Below, one piece after another: positions 22,941 to 34,345 of a stretch of DNA of 64,000 bases (the first letter of the stretch is position 1; every line of letters begins with the position of its first letter). Position numbers and translations under genes: made by a program. The notes beneath the pieces were generated by a model. That model ran no database searches. It was not told the origin of the DNA and saw nothing but the letters and a program-made list of their open reading frames with translations. The DNA is taken from contig JAWZSP010000001.1 of the NCBI GenBank assembly GCA_034401135.1, positions 4,712,001 through 4,776,000 of the forward strand, read 5' to 3'. The DNA comes from Volutella citrinella. Taxonomy: Eukaryota > Ascomycota > Sordariomycetes > Hypocreales > Nectriaceae.

Positions 22941-24964
22941 ATGTTTCTGAAACATATCGACCTCACAACTGCATTACGGCCCTCGTATCTGCCCGATGAG
23001 GTGCTGCTATTTGTTCAGGATAATGTCGGCCTGTATGAGGGGTAAGTCATGAGGGGGACTTCTGAATGTTCATTATTGGGCAAGCCAAGTTGACACGGCG
23101 CAGGAAGTATAAGCTAGCCAACCACCAGAATGGACAGGTTTACTTGACTTCGCACCGGATTTGCTACGTGGACAAGAAGGAACCCCGGAAATACTCCGTG
23201 GCCCTGGACCTGAAGGACGTTGAGCGTTATGAGTTCTACGCTGGTTTCTTGAAGTCATCGGCCAAGGTAACACTGGTACCGAAGCCTCCCAAAAGAGCAT
23301 CCTACCACAACCGTGTCGTATCTAAGGCGTCCAACGCCTCAAAGAGCCTTCCATCGTCCCCCAGTCATTCCGAGGGGGCTTTTCGACCTCCTCCCGAACC
23401 GCCAGTTCTCGCCGCGGCGACTTGGGTGTGCACAATATGCAGCTTCTCCAACCCGATCCCGTCGAACTTTGACCCCACAGCAGCCAATGCTCACACTCCC
23501 CTGCCGCCTTGCTTGGCCTGCGGAATCAAGCCGACGTTGGCTCATGTGCTCAAGGCGGCCATAGCTGGCGCCAGCAGCCGTCCCTCACAGCCACCAGCGA
23601 TCGCCGCCACGACGCCATTGCCAACTCGACCAGCTCAACCCGGTCAAAGATCTGTTTCTGAGAGTCAAGATGACTCCGCTTTTGAATTTCCGCCTTCCGA
23701 GTCGCCAAACGGAGCAAACGGTGATGCTAGTTCCGAAGCTTTTTTCACTTGTCCTCGTTGCACCTTCTCAAACCATCCTTCCTTGCTCTCTTGTGAAATG
23801 TGTGGTGGCCCCCTCACCTCACAGAATGTCCCCTCATCGCTGCAGCAGAATTCATCGTCTTTTCCCATCAGGACCGAGTCACCGGGACCAGTATCAGAGC
23901 AGCCTAACAGTGCGAGTGGCATAGATGTGCCTGATTTCATTAAAATCTCATTCCGTGCCGGCGGAGAAAAGATATTTTACGAGAGACTCAAAGGCTCAAT
24001 GACACAGCGCAAGTGGCTATTGCAGGATGCGCCCCCTGCGCCAAAGGCCAGTCAAGGCGCGGAACAAGCAGGCTCTAACGACGCCAATGGGGGAAATCTC
24101 GGCGGGAGGACCAAAACCGCCGGCATTGCTGGATTGGAGCAGCTGGGACTCAACATGCGAAAGAACAACGAAATCCTAATTGGGAGCGCCTTTGAGGACC
24201 TGGAAGCGTTGATGGCTTCTGCAAAAGACGTCGTCGCGCTGGCAGAGCGCTTTGCACGACAGGCAAATAACGGCCAAGGTAATGCCTCGGCAGAGGAGAA
24301 TGCAATATTGGCGGAATCAGCAAGCCAGCTTGGCCTGATCACAACCAAAGATATTGTTGGCGGTGGAAGCTCCGAATCGCTCTATTTGTCTGAGCTGTCT
24401 CGCAACCTTGCCGAGTTTCTGGCCGACGACTCTAGAGGCGTTCTCAAAAAGGCCGGCGGAATCATCACATTGGTGGATCTCTGGGCCATGTTCAACAGAG
24501 CGCGAGGTGGCGTGGAACTGGTCAGCCCTACGGACTTTGAGAAAGCTGCACGGCAATGGCATAAGCTTAAACTCCCTGTGCGCCTGCGAACATTTAGGAG
24601 CGGCGTCATGGTGGTTCAAAGCCATGATCGAAAAGATTCAACCACCATCAAAGCCATTCTTTCCTGGTTGCAGGATCTTCATGAATTCCCGCCAGATCGA
24701 GAAGTTGCCTGGGACTGGCAAACATTCGGCCGGGGGGTTACTGCGCAGGAAGCTGCAGAGCGATTTGGATGGAGCCTGGGCGTTGCCGAGGAAGAGCTTC
24801 TCATGGCTGAGGAGCATGGGGCGCTCTGCCACGAGGACGGACTAGAGGGGCTCACGTATTGGGTGAACTACATCAATGTTGAGGGCCTGAAGAAGCCCAA
24901 GTCAGAATCTCAACAGCGGAGCGAGGACATCGTGAAGGCATTGAAACAGAGTGGGATTATCTGA
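22941..24964 (+). CDS. vps36: ESCRT-II subunit VPS36 with split GLUE domain and two NZF zinc fingers
   Basis: Exons 22941-23041 and 23104-24964, 653 residues. The short first exon (MFLKHIDLTTALRPSYL...) is needed to start the GLUE domain; it joins as LYEGKYKLANHQNG using the acceptor at 23103. The GLUE half-domain at about 1-95 is followed by zinc finger 1 (WVCTICSFSN ... PCLACG, 141-173) and zinc finger 2 (FTCPRCTFSN ... SCEMCGG, 248-269). GLUE resumes at about 308-343 (VPDFIKISFRAGGEKIFYE). The EAP30 winged helices follow (ENAILAESASQLGLITTKDIVGG; EVAWDWQTFGRGVTAQEAAERFG; LEGLTYWVNYI). This is the yeast layout. Vps36 binds ubiquitinated cargo and phosphoinositide on endosomes and recruits ESCRT-III for multivesicular body sorting. 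Confidence 0.95.
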
Positions 24965-25318
24965 GCTGATGTTTTGGCATACCTAGGCGTTCAGAGATAC
25001 GGACAATGCATCAATACACTTGAAGGGGCTTTTCTTTCGTGATACGACCATAACCTTTTGCTGCGCTATCCAGGACGTGGTGTGAATTGAATCACACAAA
25101 GGCCCGAGCATTATAGGATTATGGCCCCATCGAATGGAAGCCTGCTGTGAATTTCATATCTCGTGGTATTTGTAATCCCTTCCAGCATCGAAATAAATGC
25201 ACCCCAACTCCGTTTTAATCCCATAAACACCATACCGTATTTTGTCGGAGGCCCAGCAATACCGTCCGGTCTAAACAGGTCCCAGCACTTGGGACGAAAC
25301 ATTACATCGCAAACCAAA
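24965..25318. other. Convergent intergenic region
   Basis: 354 bp between the stops of VPS36 and the CENP-B-like gene; 3' UTR sequence only. Confidence 0.5.
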
Positions 25319-26701
25319 TCACACCACAACATGCGTCGACAGATGTTCCACCGCCTCCTTAATCGTGCGAAGCATCCGCTGGTTGACACAGAAGGGACAC
25401 CGAACGGGCCGTTCATTATTGGACACTGGCGCGTCCGAGGTGATGGGAGTCAAGGTCAGGTCTGGGGCCATTTCCCGGCCGGGCGTTGCTGCATACCGCG
25501 TGACCGAGGATGCGCGGCCGCCAGGTGTTGTCATGATGCCCGAAGGCGGGAGTCCTGCGCGTTCCGCGCGGTCGCGTTCTTCTCGGACCGCAGCAGCCTG
25601 CTCTTCGGCGGCCTGCTCCTCTTGTTGAAGCTGTCGCAAGGCATTTTGCAGCACTACCTCAGGATCGTCGTCGGCATACATGGGCTGCTCGGGCTGCGGC
25701 GAGGGCATGGCGGGCTCAGGCTGTACCATTGGCGGAGGTGGGGGCGGTTGATGAGCCGCGGTCAAGCGACGGACAATTTCATCGCGTACCAAGGCACAAG
25801 TGTTGAGGGTGGCCTCGACGCCAACCACGCGTAGGACTTGCTCCTTAATCGTAGCCGGGCTTGTGTCGGCTGCAACGTATCCCATGACTCGAGGGACACA
25901 GTCGGCGAGGTAATCGATGTCTTCTGCAGGGTCGATGCCGCCATCGCCGTGACGACGTTGCCGGCGGATCAAAAGGCCGTAGCGTTTCTTGAAGCGGTGG
26001 ATCCATCCGGGCGAAAACTCGGGAGGCGTCTCGTCTCTGTAACGTGGTAGTTGTGAGAAGATGGACTTGGCCTTCTCGCCGAGCTCCTCGTTGGTGGGCT
26101 GGCGACCCGACGCCTGGACCTGCTGGTACCACAGCAGGACGAGCTTTTCTACATCTGGCCAATTACCAAAACGCAGGCGGGAACCCGACAGCTGAGGGTT
26201 GTCGCTGTCGAGTCGCGAATACTTGGGCGACAAGGAATGCGACACGGTTGATTGGCTGATTTGCTGACCATACTGTGAATAGAACCATTCAATGCAGGCT
26301 TTGTGAGAGGGGCGAATCGTTTGGGTGTTCGCCCAGCGACGGAGGGCGCGACGCTGGTCGAGGGTCAATGAATGACGCTCTTTTGAAGATGCCGCTACGG
26401 CATCCTGGGCGGCGGACGCGATTTGCGCGACCGCGGCGGCGGCGTCAACAGGCGAGAGATCCGGAGGCGATGCGGCGACAAGGGCCGGGTCTGTGGTGGC
26501 AGCCGACATGCCCAGGACGGCTATCTCCTTAAGAAGGTGTGGGTTCGAGATTTTGGAATGATTAGCCACGGCTATCGTTGTATCCGAGGCGACTTGCTGC
26601 GATGTTTCGATTAAGGAGTCGTCGCATGGGAAGATGTGGATGGCGGGGGAGCAACTGTGTGGCAGGACCGCTTGGTCAGGGAAAATGTGACTTGGCTCCA
26701 T
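25319..26701 (-). CDS. CENP-B-type helix-turn-helix DNA-binding protein, no transposase domain
   Basis: Single open frame; the first ATG at 26701 gives 460 residues, and a second at 26509 would start MSAATTDPALV and may be the real start. Two DNA-binding modules are visible: a pogo/CENP-B N-terminal helix-turn-helix (SLTLDQRRALRRWANTQTIR... QISQSTVSHSLSPKYSRL) and a CENPB/Tc5 HTH (FGNWPDVEKLVLLWYQQVQ ... FSPGWIHRFKKRYGL). An acidic/coiled region (LRQLQQEEQAAEEQAAAVREE) follows, and the C-terminus carries a CPFC...H...H cluster (RCPFCVNQRMLRTIKEAVEH). The catalytic DDE domain of Tc1/mariner-pogo transposases is absent, so this looks like a domesticated DNA-binding protein, as with fission-yeast Abp1/Cbh proteins. 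Role (centromere, replication origin or transcription) is inference. Confidence 0.8.
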   Translation of the reverse strand: MEPSHIFPDQAVLPHSCSPAIHIFPCDDSLIETSQQVASDTTIAVANHSKISNPHLLKEIAVLGMSAATTDPALVAASPPDLSPVDAAAAVAQIASAAQDAVAASSKERHSLTLDQRRALRRWANTQTIRPSHKACIEWFYSQYGQQISQSTVSHSLSPKYSRLDSDNPQLSGSRLRFGNWPDVEKLVLLWYQQVQASGRQPTNEELGEKAKSIFSQLPRYRDETPPEFSPGWIHRFKKRYGLLIRRQRRHGDGGIDPAEDIDYLADCVPRVMGYVAADTSPATIKEQVLRVVGVEATLNTCALVRDEIVRRLTAAHQPPPPPPMVQPEPAMPSPQPEQPMYADDDPEVVLQNALRQLQQEEQAAEEQAAAVREERDRAERAGLPPSGIMTTPGGRASSVTRYAATPGREMAPDLTLTPITSDAPVSNNERPVRCPFCVNQRMLRTIKEAVEHLSTHVVV

Positions 26702-27880
26702 GGCTACAGCCAATCAGAGCGCCGCCAGAGACTGGCTTACATAAGCACCGATAGTGGATGAATGCAGCTTAGAGGCCAGGATTGCTCAAGCACACGCTGT
26801 GCTATTTTGTATTTGACGACATGCAGGAAGGCCGCTAGTCGCAAACCGGTGCATCACAGTACTGAAGATCTATCAAACCCCAAAATCTCGATACCGAATA
26901 TCCGGTTTGTTCACTATCAGGGTATTCATGCATGCATCATTTTCCCGGCTCTAGCTACAGCCTGCCTATTCTCACTGACCGTCGGTGGTCACTCCAAGCT
27001 TCAAGCCAGTTCCAATGCTGCATCCATTTAACACCTCATTCGCGCGAACTTGCAAACGCGACCCTCTTACAGGAATATTTCCAATCATCAATTCGAGGCA
27101 TCGTAGCGTAGCGGTGATCCTGGACGCCCTGCTTGATCCAAGGCATTCTCCCCATGAGATCTATTAGGCGGCACCTTTAAATGATGAGGCGACCCTGCTT
27201 CATTCTTCAGCGGTGTGCTCAAGTAAATACTTAGGTAGCTTTTGACAATCGGCTGGAATCGCCAATTTCTGACCATTTCCCTGAGGCCGTGCTTCGCCAT
27301 AAACCGTTGCTTGTACCAAAGATCCAGTGGACGCTCAATTGTTGCTACGACGGCCCTGGTAGGCCTCGTTCACTTGGCTACCTCCCGTGCATTAGACTGA
27401 CGATGAACGAGTTGGGCACGCAACATCAATGCCATAACCCTGCGATTGAAGTGAGACGCCTCACTTACAACGCTAGATGTCTAAATGTCGTCTCGCTGTT
27501 GTTAGCCTCGGATCGAAATACCGTAGAAAACTGTCTTCAGTGTCAGATGGGCTACGGAATTCCTGATTAAGGCCAATTCTTGCTGCGACGTGAAATCCAA
27601 TTGCTGCTTTCCTCGAACATAAGGAGTGAACGGGCCCTCATACATCTCGCGGATCTCGTCACGTCATTATGTAGAGCATTCTCACAGCCCCTTGAGTACG
27701 ACGGGATCACGTCACACGGAAAGCTGGCCTTTATTGAAATCTTCACGCCGTGGTAGCATTCCAGCTATTGATGGTTTTTGACAGCTCCTACCCGGGAAAA
27801 CGGGTGGTACATTTCGCCATGATTTACAAAAATACACCAAGCCCCAAAGACCGCAATGTCGTCGTTCTCGATTCGGTTGT
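26702..27880. other. Intergenic, no supportable gene
   Basis: About 1.2 kb: promoter of the CENP-B-like gene and 3' region of ATP19. No domain-bearing frame, repeat or RNA gene was seen. Confidence 0.45.
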
Positions 27881-28217
27881 TTAGTTCTTCTTGTCCTGCT
27901 CATCCATGAACTTCCTGTGCTCTGGTTAGCATCTGGCTGGTCATGTAAAGGGACCGAATTCGCGCACTTGATGAAGTCGGCCTCGTCGGAGCTGGAGGCG
28001 TTGATCGGGGGAGCGGCAGCCGCGGTAGGCTTGGGAGTAGAGCTGCCGGAGGTAGCATACTTGATGCCGAGGACCATGGTGGCCAACCAGCCGATGGCCA
28101 GCTGTTTCTTGGAGTCAGAGCTCGGTTCTTCAGGGACGGCGAGAGCCATTGGGAGGTACTAACGTAGTGACCGCCGACCTGCTTGCCGGCAATGGTGTAG
28201 GTAGCGACGCCAGCCAT
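27881..28217 (-). CDS. atp19: F1Fo-ATP synthase subunit k, ATP19-like, mitochondrial inner membrane
   Basis: Three small exons: 28217-28164, 28101-27968 and 27914-27881; joins are phase 0 and phase 2 and give 73 residues. The product starts MAGVATYTIAGKQVGGHY and continues LAIGWLATMVLGIKYATSG, a single membrane helix. The soluble tail is PPINASSSDEADFIKKFMDE. The TYTIxGKQVGxHYL start and the PPINA...DEExFIK end are the signature of fungal Atp19, a small subunit associated with ATP synthase dimers in the cristae. The acceptor CAG at 28102 is preferred over an AAG nine bases earlier because it restores the conserved HYLA. The last exon encodes only 11 residues and has a TGCTAACC branch point. 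It is head-to-head with MTP18. Confidence 0.85.
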
Positions 28218-28588
28218 TGTGAATGTGTGCGGGTGAACGGGAGATGTAGATCGGGTTCGAGGCGAGGTCAATTGAGTGATGCACAAGCGTCGCGATTGAG
28301 ATAGTTTGCCGAGCTCTGAAATTCGGACGCTTGTGCCTGGAATTGCAGGCGGCAACCGGCCAGAAGGTCCAGTCTAGCGCTGGCGGCAATACTCCGGGCG
28401 CATCGCCTCGGGATCTGTCGGATCTAACCAGCGACGTCACCAAGGTCCCGGTACGTCAGATTGGCTCGGTAGTGGATGGTCGGGGCTTTTCCAACAGCGC
28501 GTTTCGACAAGCCACATCCTCGACCCGAATCACCACCACGGAATCAACTTCGATTGTGCCTGACCTTGAGCGAAATTTTCTCTTCACG
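28218..28588. promoter_or_regulatory. Bidirectional promoter between ATP19 and MTP18
   Basis: 371 bp between two start codons of mitochondrial inner-membrane genes. An open frame runs in from upstream of 28589, so an N-terminally longer MTP18 cannot be fully excluded. Confidence 0.5.
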
Positions 28589-29529
28589 ATGCCTTGGTGG
28601 GGAAAGTCTCAAGACCCCAAATCGGAGAAGCCAGAGCAGCAGAAAGACGACTCGCGACCTGAGCAGCCAACCGAGACAAGCCGATCGGTTACATCGAAAC
28701 TTCCCCAAGGACTGCAGAAGATTGTCGACAAAAGCCACAAAGAAGAGCTGATCGAAGATATTGGACAGGGATAGTATGTGGATTTCTTCACTCATCATTA
28801 CTTGCGTCGCAGCTTGCACTTACAGCTAGAGTCGCCTTGTAGCTAACGATGAATACAGTGGGCCAGCCTCAACCGATACGAACCTCCGATACGCGGCTTA
28901 TGCGACACGATTAAGGACCATTCTTCTCTCAGCGCACAGATATGTGGCATATACATCTGACATTGGTATGTGTATTCCCACCTCGACTCTTGGGCAAACT
29001 CTGACTGCAAACAGGCGAGTCCTTTCGCCCGGTCGCCCATCCGAACCTCGTGAGAGCCGCATACGGAGTTTCTTGGCTCTATATCCTGGGAGATGTTTCG
29101 TACGAGGGGTACAAGTCGTATCAACAAGGAAATATTGCAGGGCTACCTTCGAAGAAGCCCGGCCAGACTGAGCCAGGTGCGGTTTGTGCTCTTGATGACT
29201 ACCGAACCGTCATGGTTCAGCGTGGTATCTTCCAGAGCGTTGCTAGCATGGGTTTGCCGGCCTTTACCATTCACAGCGTGGTGAGATATTCAGGAAGGGC
29301 CATGAAGAACTTGAAGAACCAGCGCCTCCGCACATGGGGCCCCATTGGCCTGGGCCTCGCCGTGGTACCCTTCCTCCCAGCAATGTTCGACGAGCCTGTT
29401 GAGAACGCCGTTGAATGGGCTTTCCACAAGGGCTTCTCGGCGTGGGGAGGTCCGGGATATGTGGGAAATGCTCCAGTCACTGGGCGCGAAGACCTCCTGG
29501 CAAAGAAGCCGAAGGAGAAGGAGCTGTAA
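28589..29529 (+). CDS. Mitochondrial fission process protein 1 (MTFP1/MTP18) homologue
   Basis: Exons 28589-28773, 28859-28965 and 29015-29529, 268 residues. Start MPWWGKSQ is chosen because the upstream extension of the frame is Ser/Thr-rich and does not resemble the family. The charged N-terminal region (KSEKPEQQKDD) precedes the MTP18 core: RYAAYATRLRTILLSAHRYVAYTSDIGESFRPVAHP, VRAAYGVSWLYILGDVSYEGYK, the FQSVASMGLPAFTIHSVV helix, and RLRTWGPIGLGLAVVPFLPAMFDEPVENAVEWAF. These correspond to the family's conserved helices. MTP18 sits in the inner membrane and promotes mitochondrial fission and inner-membrane integrity in animals. The family match is firm; the fungal role is by analogy. Confidence 0.9.
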
Positions 29530-30245
29530 CGAATTATGAAGTTGTATTTGTAGGCCAATCGCCACCCAAAACATGCCACACCTTGTAATAGTACATTCAA
29601 TGAGATGCCACTGTGCCATCGTAGGATACTCGAATGTGAGTATGAAACTGACAGTGGTGTATCTTTATTTGGGCGGGCGTGGTAGCCATGAACAAACATC
29701 TCCCAGTTGGTACGTATTCGCGATGGGCATCCAGGGTCCAGGCCGCAATCCCGTTTCTAAAAAAAGAAGTACTAATAGGCCAAAGCAAAGGTGGGCAATA
29801 AATTAAAACACAAACAGGACTGCGAGCGCCACATTGGCGGTCGGAGAAGCCGCGCTGTGTTGGTGCGAGCCAAGCCAGACACTGTACCAAACTCAAGCCG
29901 ACGTTCATGTTTACCATGAGACCAAGAGCCAGCAAATCCGCGCCCTTAATCACGTTGCTTGTGATTTAGCATTCATTTACATCGTATAATATAAGGATTC
30001 GGCTATTGCAGTTCCTCTAACAATTGCCGTCAGCTTCTCATGACTGTCTTGTGGTGCTGTCCACAGCGTGAGAGATTCGGTCACCCCGCCAAGCCTACGC
30101 AGCCCGATTAGTGGACACTTCCAGAGGCTTCCTCGCCGCCTCGGTCATCCCTTCGCTACCTCAGCTTCACTTACGACACCCAACCTGCCTACAGCACCGT
30201 ATCGCCTTCACGAGCGAGATTTAAAAAGACTGATAAGCCGCGATC
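29530..30245. other. Intergenic between MTP18 and CUZ1-like gene
   Basis: 716 bp: 3' UTR of MTP18 and promoter of the next plus-strand gene. The short A-runs near 29760 and 29800 are the only low-complexity feature. Confidence 0.45.
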
Positions 30246-31175
30246 ATGGCGTCCTCGGCAAAAGAAAACGCTCCGGAAACGAGCTACGTCGAAATGAACG
30301 AAAAGGAAGATGCGACACTCATCGGCAAGCACTGCGAGTACGATTACTGCAACCAGCTCGACTTTCTCCCCTTCTTCTGCCAGTCATGCCGGAAGACGTT
30401 TTGCCTAGATCACCGCTCTGAGACGGCGCATGTATGCGCAAATGCAGGAGCCTGGGCAGAGCGCAAGCGGCTGGCGCAACTGGCCCAACCGTCCATCGGC
30501 CAGGGCAAGGTTCTCCGTGACAAAGTCTCGCAGAAGCCTTGCTCGTCGCCTGAGTGCAAGACGGTGGTGGGGACGTCTCTGACCCCCGGCGTTCACTGTG
30601 AAGTGTGCAATCGAGATTACTGCCTGAAGCACCGTTTGAGAGAGGACCACGACTGCAGTAATCTCATCCCAATAGGGGCGCGCCCTGCGCAGTTCGACGT
30701 GGGCCAAAAAACGAAATCAGCATTCGACAGGTTGCGAGCCTGGGGCGCTGCCAAGAAGGAGCAAGCGGGGAGAGCTCTACCCAAGCCAAAGCCGACATCT
30801 GCAGCCACGCGCTTGGTAGCAGTCAACAATCTCAAGAAATCGGCCAAGGGCGACGCCAAGGTGCCGGTGGAGAAGCGTGTATACATCTACGTGGAAGCAG
30901 AGGCGGAGACGGCGAAGGCCAAGTTTCCCAAGGGTGAGTTCTTCTTCTCCAAGGACTGGGTGGTTGGGCGTGTCCTCGATGCCGCAGCAAGAAGCCTCCA
31001 GGTGCAAAACATCAACAATCAAAGCCTTGACGAGCGCGACAAACTACGCGTATTTCACGTGGAGGGGGGGAGACTTTTGGAATATAGTGAGAAGGTTGGG
31101 ACGGCATTGCAGAGCGGCAACACCGTGGTGCTACTGCGGGGTGTTGGGCCGCCCCCAGATTTGATCGAGGCTTAG
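30246..31175 (+). CDS. cuz1: Cuz1/ZFAND1-like protein: two AN1 zinc fingers plus ubiquitin-like domain
   Basis: Intronless, 309 residues. AN1 finger 1 spans about 27-64 (HCEYDYCNQLDFLPFFCQSC, then FCLDH and HVC) and finger 2 about 99-138 (CSSPECKTV ... HCEVCNRDYCLKHR ... HDC). A basic linker (GRALPKPKPTSAATRL) leads to a ubiquitin-like C-terminal domain at about 215-305 (KRVYIYVEAEA ... FSKDWVVGRVLDAAARSLQV ... LLEYSEKVGTALQSGNTVVLL). This architecture matches yeast Cuz1 and human ZFAND1, which bridge Cdc48/p97 and the proteasome and protect against arsenite stress and stress-granule persistence. It lies 300 bp upstream of RAD4 in the same direction. Confidence 0.9.
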   Translation: MASSAKENAPETSYVEMNEKEDATLIGKHCEYDYCNQLDFLPFFCQSCRKTFCLDHRSETAHVCANAGAWAERKRLAQLAQPSIGQGKVLRDKVSQKPCSSPECKTVVGTSLTPGVHCEVCNRDYCLKHRLREDHDCSNLIPIGARPAQFDVGQKTKSAFDRLRAWGAAKKEQAGRALPKPKPTSAATRLVAVNNLKKSAKGDAKVPVEKRVYIYVEAEAETAKAKFPKGEFFFSKDWVVGRVLDAAARSLQVQNINNQSLDERDKLRVFHVEGGRLLEYSEKVGTALQSGNTVVLLRGVGPPPDLIEA

Positions 31176-31479
31176 AAGAGAGCGAGGAGGATACACAGTA
31201 GATGCATAGCAAGGCGTTTTGGGGAGTTGATCTTACGCGAAGGCGCCAGTTAGCTACTTGGATAGAGAAGATGTCAAACGATACAGAGTGCCTTCAGTTC
31301 ATTCACCCTTGGTTCGCTATTGCCTGGCAAAATGCCTGCCTGCTAAATTGGTCTCGGAACTAGTCACGTGCACTCGCGTCCTTTCGCGTCCATGACGCAC
31401 CGTGAGGAACCCGTCCGTATCCGCCGGCCGGAACGTCCTGCTTCATGCTGCAAGATGCAAAGCCTCTCTTGGGGACAAA
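31176..31479. other. Short intergenic region, CUZ1 to RAD4
   Basis: 304 bp holding the 3' UTR of the CUZ1-like gene and the RAD4 promoter. No element recognised. Confidence 0.45.
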
Positions 31480-34345
31480 ATGCCTCCTCTAGTGCCGCGC
31501 AAGCGGCTGCGAGACTCTTCCCCTGACGATGCCAGTCCGACAAAGTCGGGGAAAGCCAAAACTGCAAAACAACGGAAACCAACCCTGTACGACGATCTGG
31601 ATGCAACAGCTACACCCCAGTCATCGAAAAGTTCAAATCCTCTACTGGAGAAATTTGGGGATGACGATGATGACGAGAGCTCTCTGACCTCGCTCTCCGA
31701 CTCAGAGTTCGAAGATGTCATTCCACCACCAAAAATAGACGATTCTGACGAGGACGACGACATTGAATTTGAAGATGTTCACGTTCCAATGGCGCATGTT
31801 CCTGATGCGCCAGTCCCTAGTGGGGACCTGGAGCTTACTCTGATAAAGGACACACGAATTTCCCTGACGAATGCCTATGGAAATAAGACAGGTCCTACAA
31901 AACGAGAGCGGAAAGTCCGGAGCGCTACTCACTGTGTGCACACTCTGCTCCTGTTGTGGCACAACGCTATTCGAAATTCTTGGTTATGCGACCCCGAAGT
32001 CCAAGCCACCATGATCTCTCACCTCTCGCCACGATTATGGGATGAAGTGGACCGCTGGAGGCGGAATAGCGGCCTGCTGAAGGAAGAGGATGAGCAACCC
32101 GCCTCCAAGTCCAAGGGCAAGGTTCGAGGCAAAGCCCATAAGGCAAGCGACAGGAGATCGCGCCACTGGGGAGCTTCAGCGGAGAGGCTAGAGAAAGGTG
32201 CTGTTGACATGAGCCATGGTGACCCTCTTTTTCGTCTTATGAAGACTCTGACAGCCTGGTGGAAGCAGAGGTTTCGCATCTCGGCGCCCGGGTTGAGAAA
32301 ATGGGGCTATATGTCTCTTGAGCGACTAGACCGGCTCACAAAGGCCTACAAGGCCGAGGATCATGACCCTGACCGATTTGGAGAGCGTATCCAGAGCCTG
32401 GAAGAATTCCGCGCATGTGCTCGCGTCTGTGAGGGGAGCAGAGACGTGGGGGCACAGCTGTTTACCGCACTGCTTCGGGGTTTAGGGCTTGAGGCTCGAA
32501 TGATTGCAAATTTGCAAACCTTGGGCTTCGGCTGGAACAAATACGAGGATGCCGAGCCTGAAGAAGAGGATAAACGGGTTAAGGATGGGCCCACCAAGGA
32601 TCAACCTGATGATTCAAAGACGAAGAAGAAGAACAAGAAGGATGGAACAGCTGGCCGAAAAGCTAGCAATTCAAATCACTCAACAAGCGACAAACCCACA
32701 AGGTCAAAAACATCGCGAAAACAAAAAGCGGTCGTCATTTCAAGTGATTCCGACGACCTAGACTTGGAATACAAAGACAGCGATGATGAGTCTGTTGTCG
32801 AGATGCAGCTTACACCTCCCCCGAAACGGCCTTCATCCCGCAAATATGATGGCGACATGGATTATCCTCACTATTGGACGGAGGTACTTTCTCCCATCAC
32901 AAAAAAGTGGTTGCCCGTGGAGGCCTTGATCAAGACGATGGTTGGAACGAACCGTGAACTCACTGAAGCGTTGGAACCACGTGGGGCTAAAGCAGACAAG
33001 GCCAGACAAATTGTGGCATATGTCGTTGGACATTCGCAGGATGGCACCGCCAAGGATGTCACAGTTCGGTACTTGAGGCGAAATGTGCTACCTGGACGAA
33101 CAAAGGGCAATCGGATGCCAGCAGAGAAGGTGCCCGTCTACAACCGGCATGGGAAAGTCAAGCGATACGAACAGTTCGACTGGTTCAAAACAGCAATGTC
33201 GGGCTATGGAAGAGGGACAAGATCGCACCCTATCACTGAAGTGGATGAGCTGGAGGACAGCACGGACCTAAAGGCTGCCATTCCGGAGAAGAAGGAAATC
33301 AAGGAAGGCCAAGAGACCCTCCAATACTACAAGCAGTCGAAAGAGTTTGTTCTTGCTCGTCACTTGAAGCGAGAGGAGGCTCTCAAGAGAGACGCACAAC
33401 CGGTCAAAGTCTTCAAGAACAAAGGCAAAGGTGGGAATGTGGAGGAAGAAGATGTGTTTCTCCGAAGCGATATTGTGCAGGTAAAGAGCGCCGAGACGTG
33501 GCATAAACAAGGAAGGGCACCACTTGCGGGCGAGCAGCCACTGAAACGAGTTCCCTATCGAGCGGCAACACTGAACCGCCGTCGGGAGATCATGGAAGCC
33601 GAGGCAGCGACAGGCGAAAAGGTTCTACAGGGCCTCTTTAGTCACCAGCAGACGGATTGGATCATCCCAGAGCCGATTAAAGATGGCATCATTCCGAAAA
33701 ATGGCTACGGGTGAGTGGTTTCTTCAGGTCTACTTGTGATTGACGCTAACACACTTGTGCAGCAATATCGACTTGTTTGCAGAACACATGTGCCCCGAGG
33801 GCGCCATACATGTACCCTACAGGGGCGCCGTGCGTGTGTGCAAGCGGCTGCAAATCGACTACGCCGAAGCTGTAGTTGATTTTGAATTCGGACATCGCAT
33901 GGCCGTCCCAGTCATTCAGGGAGTGGTGATTGCCGAGGATAACTACACCAAGGTGTTGGAAGAGCTCGAGAAGGACGAGGCAGAGCGAGTGCGGAAAGAA
34001 GACGAGAAGCGGCGGAAGGCGGCTCTCGGCCAATGGCGAAGGTTTCTGATGGGCATGCGAATCGCAGAGAGGATTCGGCAAGAATATGGCGCGATCGACG
34101 ACAACGTTTCGGTATTCGGTCACAGTCGAGACGCCGCTGCCCCTCGGAAGCTGTTGGATGGTAGCATGGATGACGACGACACGGCAGGTGGCTTCATCCC
34201 TGAGGGCTACGAGGAAGACGTCGCGGTTGAGGCACCAGCGCACCATACATCCAGTTTCTTCCCGGCGGTAGATGAGGACGATGGAGGAGAGAATGATGAT
34301 GAGCTCGTTATGGAAAGGCCTGAAGAGGCTATTGACGGGGCATAG
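31480..34345 (+). CDS. rad4: Nucleotide excision repair damage sensor Rad4/XPC
   Basis: Exons 31480-33710 and 33763-34345, 937 residues. The ATG at 31480 (acaaaATGCC) is preferred over an ATG-less upstream extension. N-terminus is basic then acidic and disordered. The transglutaminase-like fold follows: HCVHTLLLLWHNAIRNSWL (about 150), GSRDVGAQLFTALLRGLGLEARMIANLQ (about 330), and YPHYWTEVLSPITKKWLPVEAL (about 460). A highly charged insert interrupts it, as in other Rad4 proteins. Beta-hairpin domains BHD1-3 then occur, ending with MCPEGAIHVPYRGAVRVCKRL and FGHRMAVPVIQGVVI in exon 2. Rad4 with Rad23 recognises helix-distorting lesions in global genome repair. The acidic C-terminal tail is longer than in yeast. 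Confidence 0.95.
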
